From positions 58,085-122,084 of the forward strand of contig JAQFVV010001054.1 of assembly GCA_028023455.1 (NCBI GenBank): a stretch of 64,000 nucleotides of DNA. The letters run 5' to 3'. Numbering within the stretch: the first letter of the stretch is position 1; every line of letters starts with the position of its first letter. The translations under genes were made by a program, and so were the position numbers. Below, one piece after another: positions 12,701 through 27,700 of the stretch. A model generated the notes under the pieces. It did not search any database. It saw nothing but the letters and a program-made list of their open reading frames with translations, and had not been told where the DNA came from. The stretch is from Epiperipatus broadwayi (lineage: Eukaryota; Onychophora; Udeonychophora; Euonychophora; Peripatidae).

Positions 12701-15700
12701 ATGACTTCTATTAATGTTGATAAACTTTCAATCAACATTAGTTTTTGAATCCAAAACTATTACCATACTCTCAGTTTTCAACTGTTTGCCAGAAGGCATT
12801 GGCACGTAATAACTGCAGTTTTATCTAACAATCTTTTTAGCCATAACAAATACCAGAGTGTCTTCTGCTGACTTACCCATATGATATTCAAATTGATGAT
12901 TTTGAGCAAAATATTTTGAGGAATCCGCATTCATCTGACTTTGTGGCAACTTCAAATTTCATAATACTAAGATTGTTTAACTATACTCGTTTGATGAATA
13001 GCATATGCTACTTTCTCAATTCAAAAGACTACAGTCTAAGAGGTTGTATCACCTTTATTAAAGATCACTTCTCATGGCAGAAATTATGAAAAATAATGGG
13101 GGATGGGCTTATTTCCCATGAAAGAAGACTTCACTGATTGATCAATAAGTTTCTTAAGAGAAGCAATGTGGTTTAGCTGTAAAAATTCTATTCTTATAAT
13201 TGCTTTTCTTAATTATCTGATCATAGTTATACTGTAACTATAATCAAGCAAAGACTTTAAGAAAATATAGGTATCAAAATATTTTTTAAAAAAAATTAAT
13301 AACATTAATGTGGTCGGTTGCAGCAGATGTCATGTGATATACGATACCAATGTAATAAGATAATCATACGTCTTTTTTTACTTCCCACTTTGATTCATGA
13401 TTGTTAGCTCTCGATTCTGCCACTTGATTACTATACTTCTATCAACTAAAACTTTTTTACACTATTCTTTAGTAAGATTGCATACCATTTATTTAATGAT
13501 GATTACATTAAAAAACTAAGATATCTCCATCATTAAACTGTTATAAATTAAGGCAATATTAATACCCCTTCAAACATTGATAATATCAAATATAATCTTA
13601 ATGCATTTTCAGTACTGAACACTCTTGAAAAGATAGACTTTAACCCCAGCATTTTTTTTTTATTGGAGGAGAAAATATTTAAAAAAATTTAAAAAAAAGT
13701 TTTTTTTTTTTACAACATTTTTTTTTTGTTATAAAATATATTTTTTTTTTAAAATAAATTGTCCACTTCCTCTTTAAAAATTTTCTTTCCCCAAAATTCA
13801 GAAACAAACTTTTCCATAGCAGCAAACAAAAAATGGAAATATAAAATTATACAGAGTTAATTGCACGTTATAAACTGCATTCAGTCAAACACAATTAGAT
13901 TTTCTATTCATTATAATGTCCAGTGCAAAACATCTAAAAGTCTTTAGGAATAAAAACATAACCAAATATCATTTCGTATTCTAAAAATATTGATAATACA
14001 GTAGGATAATAAACAACAAATCCACATTTGGTGATAAGATAAAAGGAATAATATTACTGACAATAAATCTTGAAAGGTTTTTTTCTTATATACATTCTGT
14101 TTCACCAAAATGGAAGATATAACGTGAAAAAGATTATAATGTAAGTTTTTGTTCATTGAATATGTTGAATCAATTAATCAATAATAATAAAGATAAAATT
14201 GTTCCCAGATAATGTTCATATACATCAGCACCCAATTTGATCTTAGTCTATTATGATGAATGGCGAGTGAACATTAATGTAAAGGTTAAACAGCATTTAG
14301 TTGAGCTAAACATATAGTTAGAAGAGATGATGACAGAGGGATAGTTAAAGTCTTAAACAGGAACCTAAGGGAGTGTAGAAGACCTAGAAACAAATCACGT
14401 GTGAGATGGATGGATGAAATAAGGAAATATTCTGATGTAATGTGGAGAAGAGGTTAGAAGAGATAAGAGAAGCAGAATTAAATGTGGAAAGACCTTCATT
14501 GCAGTGAAATGATAATGATTAAAAATGATAATGAACAATAGAACCTACACTGTAGTCAGTATTTTTAGAATACAGACATTTGGTAATGTTTTTAAGCCTA
14601 AAGAAGTACAGATGGTTTATGCTGAATATAATAATAGGAAGCAGAAAATTAATAATATAGACTCAATAATGAACAGAAAATCTAAGTGTTGAGAGAGTGC
14701 ATTTTGAATGAACATACTTAACTATATAATTTCATATTTTCATTTTTGTTTTTTATTGAATACAATAGTTATTTTTGGAAAAATGGATCGCAGTGAAAAA
14801 AAGTAAAGTTGTATTTAATGTTATCACTTTTACCTCCATGTACGAACAAATATCTGCGACTCTCTTCAAAAAATAGTATCACATAGTGCAAATTACAGTA
14901 ACAAATAGATGAAGTTTTATGTATTTAAATCCTTATCTAGTGCCTATTCAAGCAATATCCCCGGATTAGGAGTTTCTAACTTATGGCTACGATCGGTGAG
15001 GAGCCTTGGATCTAAAAGCAATGCACTTAGATCTTTCGGATCAGATGCATCTCTCCAACAACCTATTTAGTCAACTATAAAGCAATAAGTTCCGACTTAA
15101 AATGCCAATAATGGTTTCACTCTAGGCTAATTTGCCTGTATAACTATACAGATTTCTATATATTTTAATGTCTTTGCCTTTTTAATAACTAAAGTCACCA
15201 ACATTCCTTGGCTAGGATTGATATTTCTTTTCTTTGCACAAGCTATTAAAATAGTAGCAACTTTTTCCAAAAAATAGTGCTGTCAATAACAATCAATAAA
15301 TGACAGTGCATTTAAATTCCTATATCTCCAGACTAGTTTCTAACTTATGACTGTCATCAGTGAGGAACCATGGATCTGAGATCAATACACCTAGACCTTT
15401 GGATCTAACGCATCCCTCCAGAAAATATCTTTTATCTATTTTGCAACTATTTTTAATAGCTAGTACAAAAAAAAAAAATGGTGGTCATATGATAATTTAA
15501 TAGTTTAATATCAATCCAAACCAAAGACAACAAAATATTTAGATATTGAAGTTGGGTTTAGATCTGTGTGACTATACAAGCAAATTAGTCTGAACTGAAA
15601 ACATTCCTATGTTTTCAATTTGGGCTCATTGCTGAGTCTAGGCTCCTCAGTGATGACTGCCATAAGTTAGAATCTAGTCTAGAGATATTGATTAAGTAGC

Positions 15701-18700
15701 CATTAGATAGTGATTTAAATACACAAACCTACTGGTATCTGTTGATTATTATAACTTGGACTTTAAAATGGCACTATTGTATGGAGAGAATTGCTGCTGT
15801 TTTAATAGCTTGTGTGTGTGGGGGGGGGGATGATAGTCATGTGATGTTTTAATGAAAAAATATTAATATTGCCATTCATTTATTAGATATATTAAATAAT
15901 AGTATGGACTGTAAGTTACTTCAGCGGTTCCTAATCTTTTTTTAAGTATCAATCCCATTTCAAATATAACTCTCAAATGACATGTAAATACTATATAAAA
16001 AATGTTAAATTTATTCAGATTTTGAAGAGTAATCTATGTACAAATATAACTTTCAATTCATGTTTTTTTTTTAATCTTCAACACAAAACCTTTAATCTTT
16101 TTTAATGTCTAAAAAAAATTTAAAATAATCGAACAACTTTATTGCTCAAACGTTCATAAGAAGTTTGAGCATCACTAGAATCGATCTAAAGACCTTATAC
16201 TCTGGAGTCTTGACACGTTATCAGTGCACAAATCAATGCAGGGCTAAAATAAATAATCAAATGAACTTATTAATACTCAGGAGTTTATAAAACGTTTAAG
16301 AGCCAGAAATCCCAGAACTGTTCACTCCAAAGTATGGCACTCTGTCCCTGTACTAAACCACGCCTAATTACCCCACAGATTGGTAAAACAAGATTTTAAC
16401 GGTGGGGTATTATATTAGCACTAACGAAATTTATTTGATGATTGAAATATATATTTCAATAATAATTTATCATACAAAATAATATTACATGTAGATATGA
16501 AATCTTTAATAAATACAAAAAAATACTTACAAACAATAGTATAAAAAATATATAATAATAGATATAAAAAAAATTTTTTATAATAACACTTTTATTTATT
16601 TTGGACTAAAAACAAACAAAATAACTGTTTCTTCAATCACAATTGAGATTTTATATTTAACTTGAAATACTAGCATGAAATGGAGAGGGAGAACCACAAA
16701 TTAGTTAAGTAAAATCCCTGGTTATAAAAAAGAGGGAGTGACTTAATTAATTTCTGACCCACCCAACCTTTACATTTTTATTTCAAGTTAAATATAAAAA
16801 TCCCAACTGTGGATCACTTCCAAATATTGAGAGAAGTTATAGAAACGATCAATAAATATGACTTGCCATTATGTTTTAAATTTGTAGACTATGAAAAGAC
16901 ATTTGATTCTATAAGCATTTCTGTAAACACTGAATCATAAAAAATATAGACCCAGGATATTGTAAATAATCTGAAAAATATTTATCATCATACAACCACC
17001 ATGATTACATTACCTTATTAAACTAAGAAGATTAAAATTGAGAAGGGGGTGTGACAGGGTAAATCCATATCTCCAAAACTGTTTGCAGCAGTAAATGGGA
17101 ATTAAGAGATCCAAAGTAAATGGATATTATTTAGGTCATCTAGATTCTGCAGATGATGGTTCAGGGTTTCAGGAAATGTTACAAAAGTTATCAGATGATA
17201 GTAAAAAAGTAGGATTAAAGACAACTGCTAAAGAACTAAAGTAATGATCAATGGATTTTCTCAACAACAACAACAACAAAAAAGAAAAAGTAAAGAATGA
17301 TAATTTTAAATTAAGAGAAGTTAACAGTTACAAATATCTTGGTCAGATTCTTAATACAGATGAAACATAATGGATGAAATTAATCATAGAATTATAGTTG
17401 GATGGAATGCTTTTGATAGAAATAACTTAATATTAAAAGGAAAAAGTTTTTAATTAATGTGTTTTATTAGTTCTTACTTATGGATCTGGAACTTAGACAT
17501 TTAACAGAAAAGCAATAGAGACTTAAGACCATTGGACAAAGTATGGAAATATGCATGATAGGAGTAAAAGGTGAAAGAACAAACAGGTATTACTATCACT
17601 GAAAGAATTAAGAAACTGAATTGGAGTTGGGCTCGACATATTGGTAGAAGAGATGATAATAGGTGGCCAATTGAAATCTTAAACTGGATTCAGTGGGTCA
17701 ATAATTAATGAAAATAATGATTACGATAAATTATTATTGTTAGTACTATTCTAATAAAAAGAAAATAATTTAGAATATTTTAAAAATTTTAGGTTCAAAA
17801 GTGGGCCTTTAATCATTTTTTAAATCATTCATTTTCTAAAAATGGTGATGGTAGAAAGGAAGCATTTTACAACATATCATTTTTAATTGTGAAAGAAGTC
17901 TCATACAGTTCATGAAAAATTAATTTTACCTCAATAAAAGTGATAATAAATAATAATTTCTTGTTACATATGGATGTGTAGTTGCTGTCCAAAAATGATA
18001 GTATGCAGAGATTAGTCAAAATTTTCAATATAGTTGTAGAATTTCTCCTACAAATTGATGAGTTTATAGGAATATAATTATTTCATTTAAAAAGCATATA
18101 TTTTACATAATAGACGTTTTCACAATTTAATCTTATTTAAAATAAATTACAAAAAAAATATTCAAGCACAGACAATTATTCTCATTCTAAAATTAATCTT
18201 TATTTCAATATTAAACCAATTAGTTTTTCAATATTTTGAAAATTTAAGACATCTCTCCAGTCTCAAAAAACATAAAATTTTTGCTGATGATATATTAATA
18301 TACCAATTATTTGAAAAAATTGAAAGAAGATATGAAAGATGACCTTAAAGATCTCTATAATAGAATGTACTCTCATCGATTGATTAAAAATTTAATGTCA
18401 TATAATGGTAATAGGTATTTCACTATAAGAAAAATTATTTGAAATTAGATAAGATTTTATATTAAATTTTTTTGTTCAAAACAAATGAAAATACAAGATT
18501 TTTGAAAGTCAAAAATCATACTGCAAATATACACAGGATTAAAATGTATATTTGGGTCTTGAATTGTTAGCTTTTCTGGGTTCTTATTTAGCGGAAGCCA
18601 GTTTTAGCCACCTGAATAATTTAGTAAAAAAAGTAGAAATAGATTAAATATATCAAAATGTTGAGATTTACAAAGAATCAAATAATTTTGAATCAAACAT

Positions 18701-21700
18701 TTCAAACATCATGTTTAAATATCAAGCCTATCCTAATAAAAATTTTGGATAGAAGTGATAAAAGACTTTAATCTGTAATTTCTAATATCTTATTTATCGC
18801 CTTTTTTAAATATCAAAATTACTACTGAATTCATCCAATCATCTGTTAAAGCTTTATTGTTTAGACATTTGGTATATACCATTGCCAATAATTTTTCTAC
18901 ATCTTCACCTGCTTTTTTAAACATATTGATTAAAATTTCATCATTATCAGGAGGTTTTCCCTTTTCAAAGATTTAATTGCATGTTTCACTTCTTCATTTA
19001 AAATACTGGGCAATTCAGAAGATGTAAGCAATTTCTTGTTCTTTATTGCTATATAAATCTTCATAATACTCTTCAACACATTTCATCATGCCATCTCTCT
19101 TTTTTGCGATAGTTCCATCTTTTCTTCTTATTGCAGAAATAAGTTTTCTACTAATTTCAAGATGTTTTGTGCTTTTGAGAATTTTATTCTCTTCAATATC
19201 TTCCTTGCAAATTCCACAATTATATTTGTTTATATCGTTATTAACTCTTTTTCCTACTATTTTGCAAAATTCTTCTTAATGTATCAATTTTATGTATCTT
19301 CACATTCATTCTTTTCTACATACATTGTCATGTCTCGGGAAAAAATTTGCTGGCAAATTGTTGCTCTCTTTTACCAGCAATCTTTGTTGCAGATCTTAAT
19401 AGTATATCAGATAATTTCCTATTGATTTCATTCAAATCTGAAGCATTATTTTTAGTTAATCTTATGGATATATTTATTAAATTCCTCAAAATTAAATAAA
19501 AAGAATCAAAAACAATAAAGCAATCATATCTGAAAAATAATTATAAAATATTTATACTTACAACTATTCATATAATTTAATGATTTCATAAACTGTATCC
19601 ACCATAAAATAAATATAAAATTAATGTATGTTTAAATTTTGACCATTCTCATTATGCTTTAAATCTATATAATAACTGTTCATCAAAACAAAAGAAATTG
19701 TATATAATGGTCATGTAACATTCATGCGAACAATAAGCAAGGCAAAGCGCTATACAAGCGGCACAAAAATACATGACAAGCCTTCTAAACAAAGAGGTTT
19801 TAAAATACATTGAATTTAGTGAAGAAATAAGTATATAAAAAACTAAAACTAAAAATATAACTTAGATCACATTTAATCAACTCTCAGATGATTACCCACA
19901 GTTCAATAACCCACAAAAGAGTTTAAGACTTCTTAACTCCCAATCAACCTTTATAGGTATATTGACTCTTTTCAAAGAGATCAATATTAAGCTTACTGGG
20001 AATTCATGAGTTAAATCATATTCAAAACAACAATATATTTATAAAAAATGTCTTAAAAAACATTATCAACAAAAAAAATTAATTTTAAATTAGAACATTT
20101 CATTCTTCTCATTCTATCAATTTATAATAAAATAATTTATTTATTATCCACTACCTGCAAACTCTTCAGGGAACAAGCGCTTCACAGTAGCCTCATCTGG
20201 AGACCAGGATTTGGGTCGAACTGATGGAGGAATATCTAAATAAGAGTAGTCATGCAAATTGTACTCTGGACTACTATCAATAGGATCTCCTATCTCACTG
20301 CAATCACTATGACGACGATGCTTTAAATCATTTTCAGACTTAGAACGCCATAATAAGTTGTGCCGCTGTTTGCTACAAAAGTAAAAATGAAATCCATTTT
20401 TTAAAAAAGCAGTTAATTGTAAAATCAAGAATCTATAAAGTATACTTTCAGATATTCTGAGTAAAACAGCAATTTCTTAAAAAAAAATAATGTGCTTCTG
20501 TAAAATATCATTGGCAATATGTTCTATATATTCTCCTAATTATTACACATTCTTTTACGATATTTTACTAACAGGTATATATTTCTTTCCAATATCAGCC
20601 TTTCAAGCTAATTGAGCATGCGCCTTTTGCATGTTAAATAAATGAATACTCTCTTCTTCAATTCAAGATATAGTATTTATGCAGGAATAAAAAGAATCCT
20701 CTTATTCCTACGACTCAAATTCTTTTATATGAGCAAATCTGAAGCACTGTTAAAGAGAGCGTGGGTAGATTCTCACTTTAAATTACTATTTACGATGTTT
20801 TTTGGCTGAATGACATCGGTGTAATTACTTAGAATTTACTAAATGTCATTCTTACTGAAACTTAATTATGAGTAAATAAGCAAATATTTTATCTAGCGCC
20901 GTGCTTGCAATTATATTTCATTCCAATATCAGCTTTTCAAGCTAATTGAGCACGCGCCTTTTGAGTGTTAAATAAATGAATATTCTCTTCTTCAATCCAA
21001 GATATAGTATTCATTTATTTAACACTCAAAAGGCACGTGCTCAATTAGCTTGAAAGGCTGATATTGGAATGAAATATAATTGCAAGCACAGCGCTAGATA
21101 AAATATTTGCTTATTTAACAGATATATAAAAAAAATACACTAAATAAATTCATTCTAATGTTATATTAAAGACTATTTTCATTAAATAAAACAAATATTC
21201 AACTGGTTTATTGCTCTTGAGAATTCATAATAAATTTGAATATCAAAAGTGACAAAGCTGAACTACAATCCAGAGACCACGAGCACCAAAGTCTGCCATT
21301 CTACCACTGCAACAAACTACATAAATATAATTTTTAGATTTGATAAAAACAAGATGGCAATGTTCAATTAAATCAAAATACGATGGGAGAATGATTATAT
21401 TTATTTAAAATCGAGTTTAAACTTTTCCTTGTAGATGTAAAACTCATCTTTAATGTTTGTTTTTCCAACTTCCTTGATATTTATGTTCATTCGGCATTGC
21501 AATGCTGCATATAGAAAGTATCACCAATCTTAATTTTACTCAACATAATTAAGACTTTTCAAGTGACGACCTCGAATTCCTCAGAAACTGAAATTACTTA
21601 ACACTTTTCACTTTGCTCAGTTATCATTTGCTACATGTCCAGATAGGTTAGAGGGGGGGGAAAATTCAAATTAATTACGATATATTTGATCTTTTTTAGT

Positions 21701-24700
21701 ATCTGAGATTTACTAAAGTTTCCAACCTATTTTCAGACTTATTCACACAGACAAGTAAGTTGATTTGAGTTCAAAAACTTTGGGTGTTGACCCTTTCAAG
21801 TTATATGCTTGAGTAATATGAAATAAAGGTAGTTGTTGAATGAATATGTCCAATCAGCTGACATCACTCATGAAGGCTGCCTAAAAATCATACATGGTTG
21901 AACATACTGGTTCTCATTTGATCACTGCAGTTAGGCAATGTCAGTTTCAGTTAGTACTTGAATAAGTAAATCTCTGACAACCCTGAGTGTCTGAAGCCCG
22001 TTCGTTTTGCCCTGTAATGATTTAGTGTGCTGGCAGAGGGTCAGACTCTGGAGCACAGGACCCTTAGAATGATTTGGTTTTTATAGGTGGCTCTAAAGTA
22101 GACTAATATAGAATGGAATACAGCTATTAACGGAGAAATTAAACATAAGCTAGGAAAATTTATTTGATGCTTTGTTTTTGGTTATTGAAGTGTAAATTCT
22201 GTTTTATTTATTTGTTTAAAGTCAAGCATATAAAATTTCAGAATGATTAAAAACTTTCACAAAAATGCAACTTAAAACTAGAATAATAAACTTACCTGGC
22301 ATCAAGAATACCCTGGTAAACTTCCAACTGCTTCATGAAACTAGGATTGGGATTCACACATGACCGTTTCTCCTTCACATGCCTCAAAGCCACTTCTAAA
22401 GACCAACTGTAGGCTTTCATAGCATAGGCTATGACCTGAAAAATTTAATAATTGTATTAACAAATACTCATTGCACAATCCATAAAAATATCATTTAGTG
22501 GATCCTCACCACTGAAGCTGACCGACTGATTCCCATCCGACAATGAACCAAGACCTTTGAACCTTCCTCCCTGAGAATAAAGGGGAAAAAGGCAATTATA
22601 AAACAATTAATAATTACAATAAAAAAATAATAAATTCTATTTAGAAGGTAATAATCCCTCTTCACTTGCATTGTATTATAATATTAAATCAGCGATGTTA
22701 AATACAAGGATATTCCCATTGCAGCCATAAGGTAAAGACTTTGAGAAAATAAGAACGACCATCTTATTTTCAAATCTAAATACATTTATATAGACCAATC
22801 TTAAGTGTCTTGGAATAAGAACATGAATACATTAAATCATTCACTTTACATCCATTCCTTTTAATAATTTTATTAATACTTATAAAATATTAAAATTTAT
22901 TTTGCGCTAACATAAAGTAAATTTTAATATTTCATAAGTGTTAATAAGATTATTAAAAGAAATGGATTAAAGTGAATGATTTAATATATTCATATATTAT
23001 TCCAAGACACTTAAGATTGGCCTATATGAGTGCATTTAGGTCGTTCTTATTTTCTCAAAGTTTTTATCATGTGGCTGAAACATTCTCACATTTAACATCG
23101 CTGACATTGTGCAAGTCAGAAGAGATTATTACCTTTTAAATAGAATTACAATCTGACACTGTGCTAGTAAAATTCATTGACCATTAAATGATAGTAATAC
23201 TATACGAAAAGTATCCAACAGTTAAAATAATAAACAGATTATTAATGGTAAACCAGTATGAAATCCATTTGTATATGTATTTGGGAATAATAATATGAAG
23301 TCCAAAAGCAGAAGAAGATAAGTTTTAATTTTACTAATACAAATCTTTAAAAAAAAAAGTCTATGAAAGATTTTCATTAAAGAATTATTCCACACTATCA
23401 ATGCCAATCTTTTGGAAATCTAGCTTGTGATGTATCTTATATGTGTATTCAAACTTATTTATTCTGTGAATAGGTTTATATTTTCAAAAGTACATATTTA
23501 ATAAGCTGTAAAATTAGTTAAGAGTTATTTACAATTTTGAAAATATTAAAGCAATTTCTTAATAAAAATTAATTTTTTGTAGTTTTTAATATATATAAAC
23601 CATTTGCATTGTACATTTAAATTTTTTACAATAATAATATTTGTGCTGCATGTTATAGATCGAAGAAGACTGTTAGGAGAATGAACTCTAAGCTACTTTT
23701 GAACATTTGAATATAATATTTTCTTTGCATTGTGTAAAGGGTATTTAAAGGTGTGCTGGTATTGTTTGTTTTCATTAACATTAAACAAACATACACAAAG
23801 TAATTATTTTCTCATAGTTATAATTTAAATTTACAAGTTACAACACCAATCACGAGTAATCAATTGCATACAATTAATAACCTGTTTAGTTGTTCCAGAG
23901 ATACAAAAAAAAACAACAACTATGGTATGTAACAGAACTAGTTCTGTTAATAATATTATGTTCAACTATTAACATTTTTAAAGAATTAACAATTCTTAGT
24001 AATGTTTACTATTTATTTTCAAGAATGAACTATGTTCAGCACTATGGTCCCAAAACAGTTAACTACTTTATAGAGAACAGAAACCAATTTAAGCTAATTA
24101 CTGAGTCAAACTCACAAAGAATTTTTCAGTCATTATAAAAATTAATAAATTGATTTCTGGAAGAAAATAAAACCCAAGAAATCAATAATGGCATTATTCC
24201 TCGGAGCTAAATCCTATTTTCTCTATATAGCAGCTCACATCAAAAATACAAGTTTTTCTTTATTGTGAATTTTACTTTTTATTTTGCAATAAACTCACTA
24301 GCTTAAAAGATCACCATTTCTCATTGATTAAAGAGTTTTCTCAAATAGCTTAAGAGTCTACTAGCCATCTTAGGAGTTCATTACAAATTCACTCCATACT
24401 TAAGAATTTACTCAATATTCCATCAAGAATAATTAATAATTTTTTCTTAAAAGCTTTTATTTCTGTTTTTCTTAGATGTTTGATCATTTGTCAATAATTT
24501 TACTTTATTACTAACTCAATTACAAGTATGATATATAAATAATCTTCAATTATTTCTGACAATTGTTCAATTAATATGTGATATTGTAGTAAATTTTATT
24601 ATAATAAAAGCTTGAAAGTCTGTATTTCAATGGTATATATTAAATTCTGAGATAACAATATTTATGACTAACAATAGCATTAAATTACTAATATAATCAC

Positions 24701-27700
24701 CAGATTAAACATATCTATTATTGACAAATAAAGTCTACTATACAAGCAACCTAGGAATCCATAAATTACTGATGTTTAATAGTGTACAAATCAGATATCT
24801 TTGGCAATAAATATAAAGAATTGTAATAAAATCCATTGTACAAGAAATACATTAACATCTGGAATATTCATGTTTTGTACCTAAATGTTCCATTATATTA
24901 ATCACGTAATTCAGCGCATTATCTATGATTAACAATGGCATTACACTAATTACAGCTTATTTTTTTAATTAACGAAGCTTTTTTTCACATATTTATCAAA
25001 ATGATAATATTGTTTCTAAATTAGATAACTGCTGACTCACATGATGTTATATCTAGAGAGGTAGTTGAAATCTCAGATGAAAGTATCAAGAGAGATATCG
25101 GTTAGCATAAATTCTTTTATGAAAAGTTAAGCAATATTATAAGCTACATTGATTTTAATATTTAAACTAATCCAACAACTGAAATATTTTGTGCACTTAA
25201 TAAAACTTTTTAAAAAAAAAAAATTAAACCCAAATTCTCAAATGTGATTTAAAAGACATTCATGTAAAAACTTTAATTTTCAAATAGTTTTGTAAGGTAT
25301 ACACAATTAGCAAAATGATAAAATTAATGGCAAAATTTTTTTAAAAAAGGGAAATAATAATAAAAATTACATACTAAAACAAAATGCATTGAAAATAAAA
25401 TTTATACATATGAAAAAAATTTAACAGATAAAAAATTACAAGAGATTAACATGAAATAACATAAGGGATGAAAAATATGGAAGGGTCACACAAATATAAT
25501 ATTAAATGAATATTAAAGAAAAAGGAAAGGTCAGTCAAAAATGAAAATAAAAAAGCCAGTCAAGAAAGATAAAAAAAAACAAGATCCAGATTGAAAAAAA
25601 AGTGCTGTCAAAGAAAATAGAAAGGAAGATCAATCAATAAGAAAGAAAAAACAAACAAACAAAAAAATGAGGATTTATTAAATCAAAAAAAATAATTTTT
25701 TTTGTGTCTTTGTGTGTGTATTATAAATATTTATATATATATGATTTTTCTTAGTAAGTAATGAAAAAAAAATTAATGAAGATGAATATTATAAGAAACA
25801 GTTAGTTGTTTTAGACTCTTGTATTTTACTAAATAATAAAGTAATTCCATTATATAATTTATTTTTTAATTAAAACAGGCTAAAATAGATTGTTGAGTTG
25901 TTAAATCTAAGATTCAAAATATATAAAATGCGCTAACACGCACAAGCACCCAAAGCTAAAAACAAATAAAGCAAATATATATTATTTTAATATCTATTCA
26001 TTAAATGGCTAAGCGCTTTCAAGGTTCAAGCCCTCATAATCATAGCCGTATTACAAAATATAATAAATTGATTTGGAGTGATGCAAATGAAATAATTATG
26101 CATTCCATTTCTTGGATATTTTGTAGCAAGAGTCTTTTCTATTGATGGCATCGCCATCTCTAGATATAAAGAAAGCTTCTTTTATCTTTCTTTTTAGATC
26201 ATGCCGCTCTCTGCATACCATCACTGGATTTTCCGGTTGACAATAATGCCCAGCTAAAGCACGGTGCTGCACAAAAACTGAACTATGAGCAGTGTCCAAC
26301 AAAGCTTTATTATAAGAATAAGTGTGTTGCGATAGCCTAGTGGAGAGAGAGGCCCTAGTCTCACCATAATATGATGATCTACAAAATTTTTCAGGGCAGG
26401 CAATATTATAGACCACTTGAGGTGTCAGCAAGGGTGGGAGGCAGTCTTTGGTATTATTAATTAATTTGTTAGAGTTAGGAGGTGTGTGAAAACGTAACTG
26501 GTATTTATTATTGAAAATATTATAAAAACATTTATGCATACTAGGCAGGTAAGGGAATAGGAGTCTTTGCTTGTCAATGTTAGGGACTTTATCATTTATT
26601 TTAGCAAAAAACTGTTTTATCCTCCTGTCAATTACATTCACATCAAAACCAACTTTTATTAGGTCGTCCCTATATGATGTGAGGTTAGCTTTTTTATCTG
26701 CCTCAAATTTACATAGGTGCATATTTCTAAACAAAAACGAGGTTAAGCCAGAGAGTTTATGGTTGGTGAATTGGAAAGAGGGTGGGAGTGTCCTCTAACA
26801 TCAAGGGGTTTGATTAGCATTTTATAATTAATATGTGTTGTGTTCTCGCTGCATATGTAGGTCCAGGTATTTAACTTGTTTATGGGCATTTTCATTCTCC
26901 AAGTTAAACGTAAGCCCTGTAGTGTTTTGAAGTTCATTTTTTATTTGTAGAATAATCGGCTATGATTTTGTAATACAGCTATGATTATGAGGGCTTGAAC
27001 CTTGAAAGCGCTTAGCCATTTAATGAATAGATATTAAAATAATATATATTTGCTTTATTTGTTTTTAGCTTTGTGTGCTTGTGCGTGTTAGCGCATTTTA
27101 TATATTTTGATTCATAATTAGCGACAAAGTATAAACTATTTGCTTATTTAAATCTAAGATTAACAAATAGATAGCCTGGAAAACACATGTGATCTGAAGT
27201 AAAAATATAAATGTGTGAGTCAATGATAATGACATTTGCAATCCTACTTACACATATATTCAGATTTTTTTTTTTGTTGTATAAATTTTGAGTTGTAAAA
27301 TTGTCAAGAAGAAGAATGATTTTTGATATAGAGGAAGAAATTAATCTTTTTTATTTTAAAGGAAGCTGACAACAAAATGTTATCAGTTTCAAGGTTTTTT
27401 TAAGATCACAGTGGTTTCTTTAAAAAGATCTTTGGCTGATTAATGAAGAAACTTTAACATATAGTCTTTACACAGCTGCAGATAAATTATGAAATAAAAA
27501 TGGCTGAATCAAAAAGAAATTGGTTTATTATTTTTAAGTTCTAGTAAGTGAAAGAAAAAGATCAGAGAAGAAAAAAAAAGTTTAAAATACTATCGGGAGA
27601 AGATGGATTTTCAAGGAACAAAATGTTGAAGTATTATTTTATATGAAATAGCCTGAGATGTGTTGATAAATCATTAATATTGTGTCTGAGTTATGGCAGG

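Larger units (their letters stand above)
9712..20154 (-). other. ssh intron between exons 11 and 12 (10.4 kb)
   Basis: A large intron filled with mobile DNA: a DNA transposon at 11195-12056, a foldback at 12419-12695, poly-T/poly-A runs at about 13650-13755, LINE fragments at 14260-14500, 16830-17700, 18250-18760 and 18780-19480, copies of the foldback family at 14.93-15.85 kb and tRNA-like SINE remnants at 16.1-16.4 kb. No additional exon was recognised. Confidence 0.85.

Noticed and set aside
23890-24138. 82-codon plus-strand frame
   Set aside because: Hydrophobic/Asn-rich chance frame without known motifs, codon bias or splice signals.
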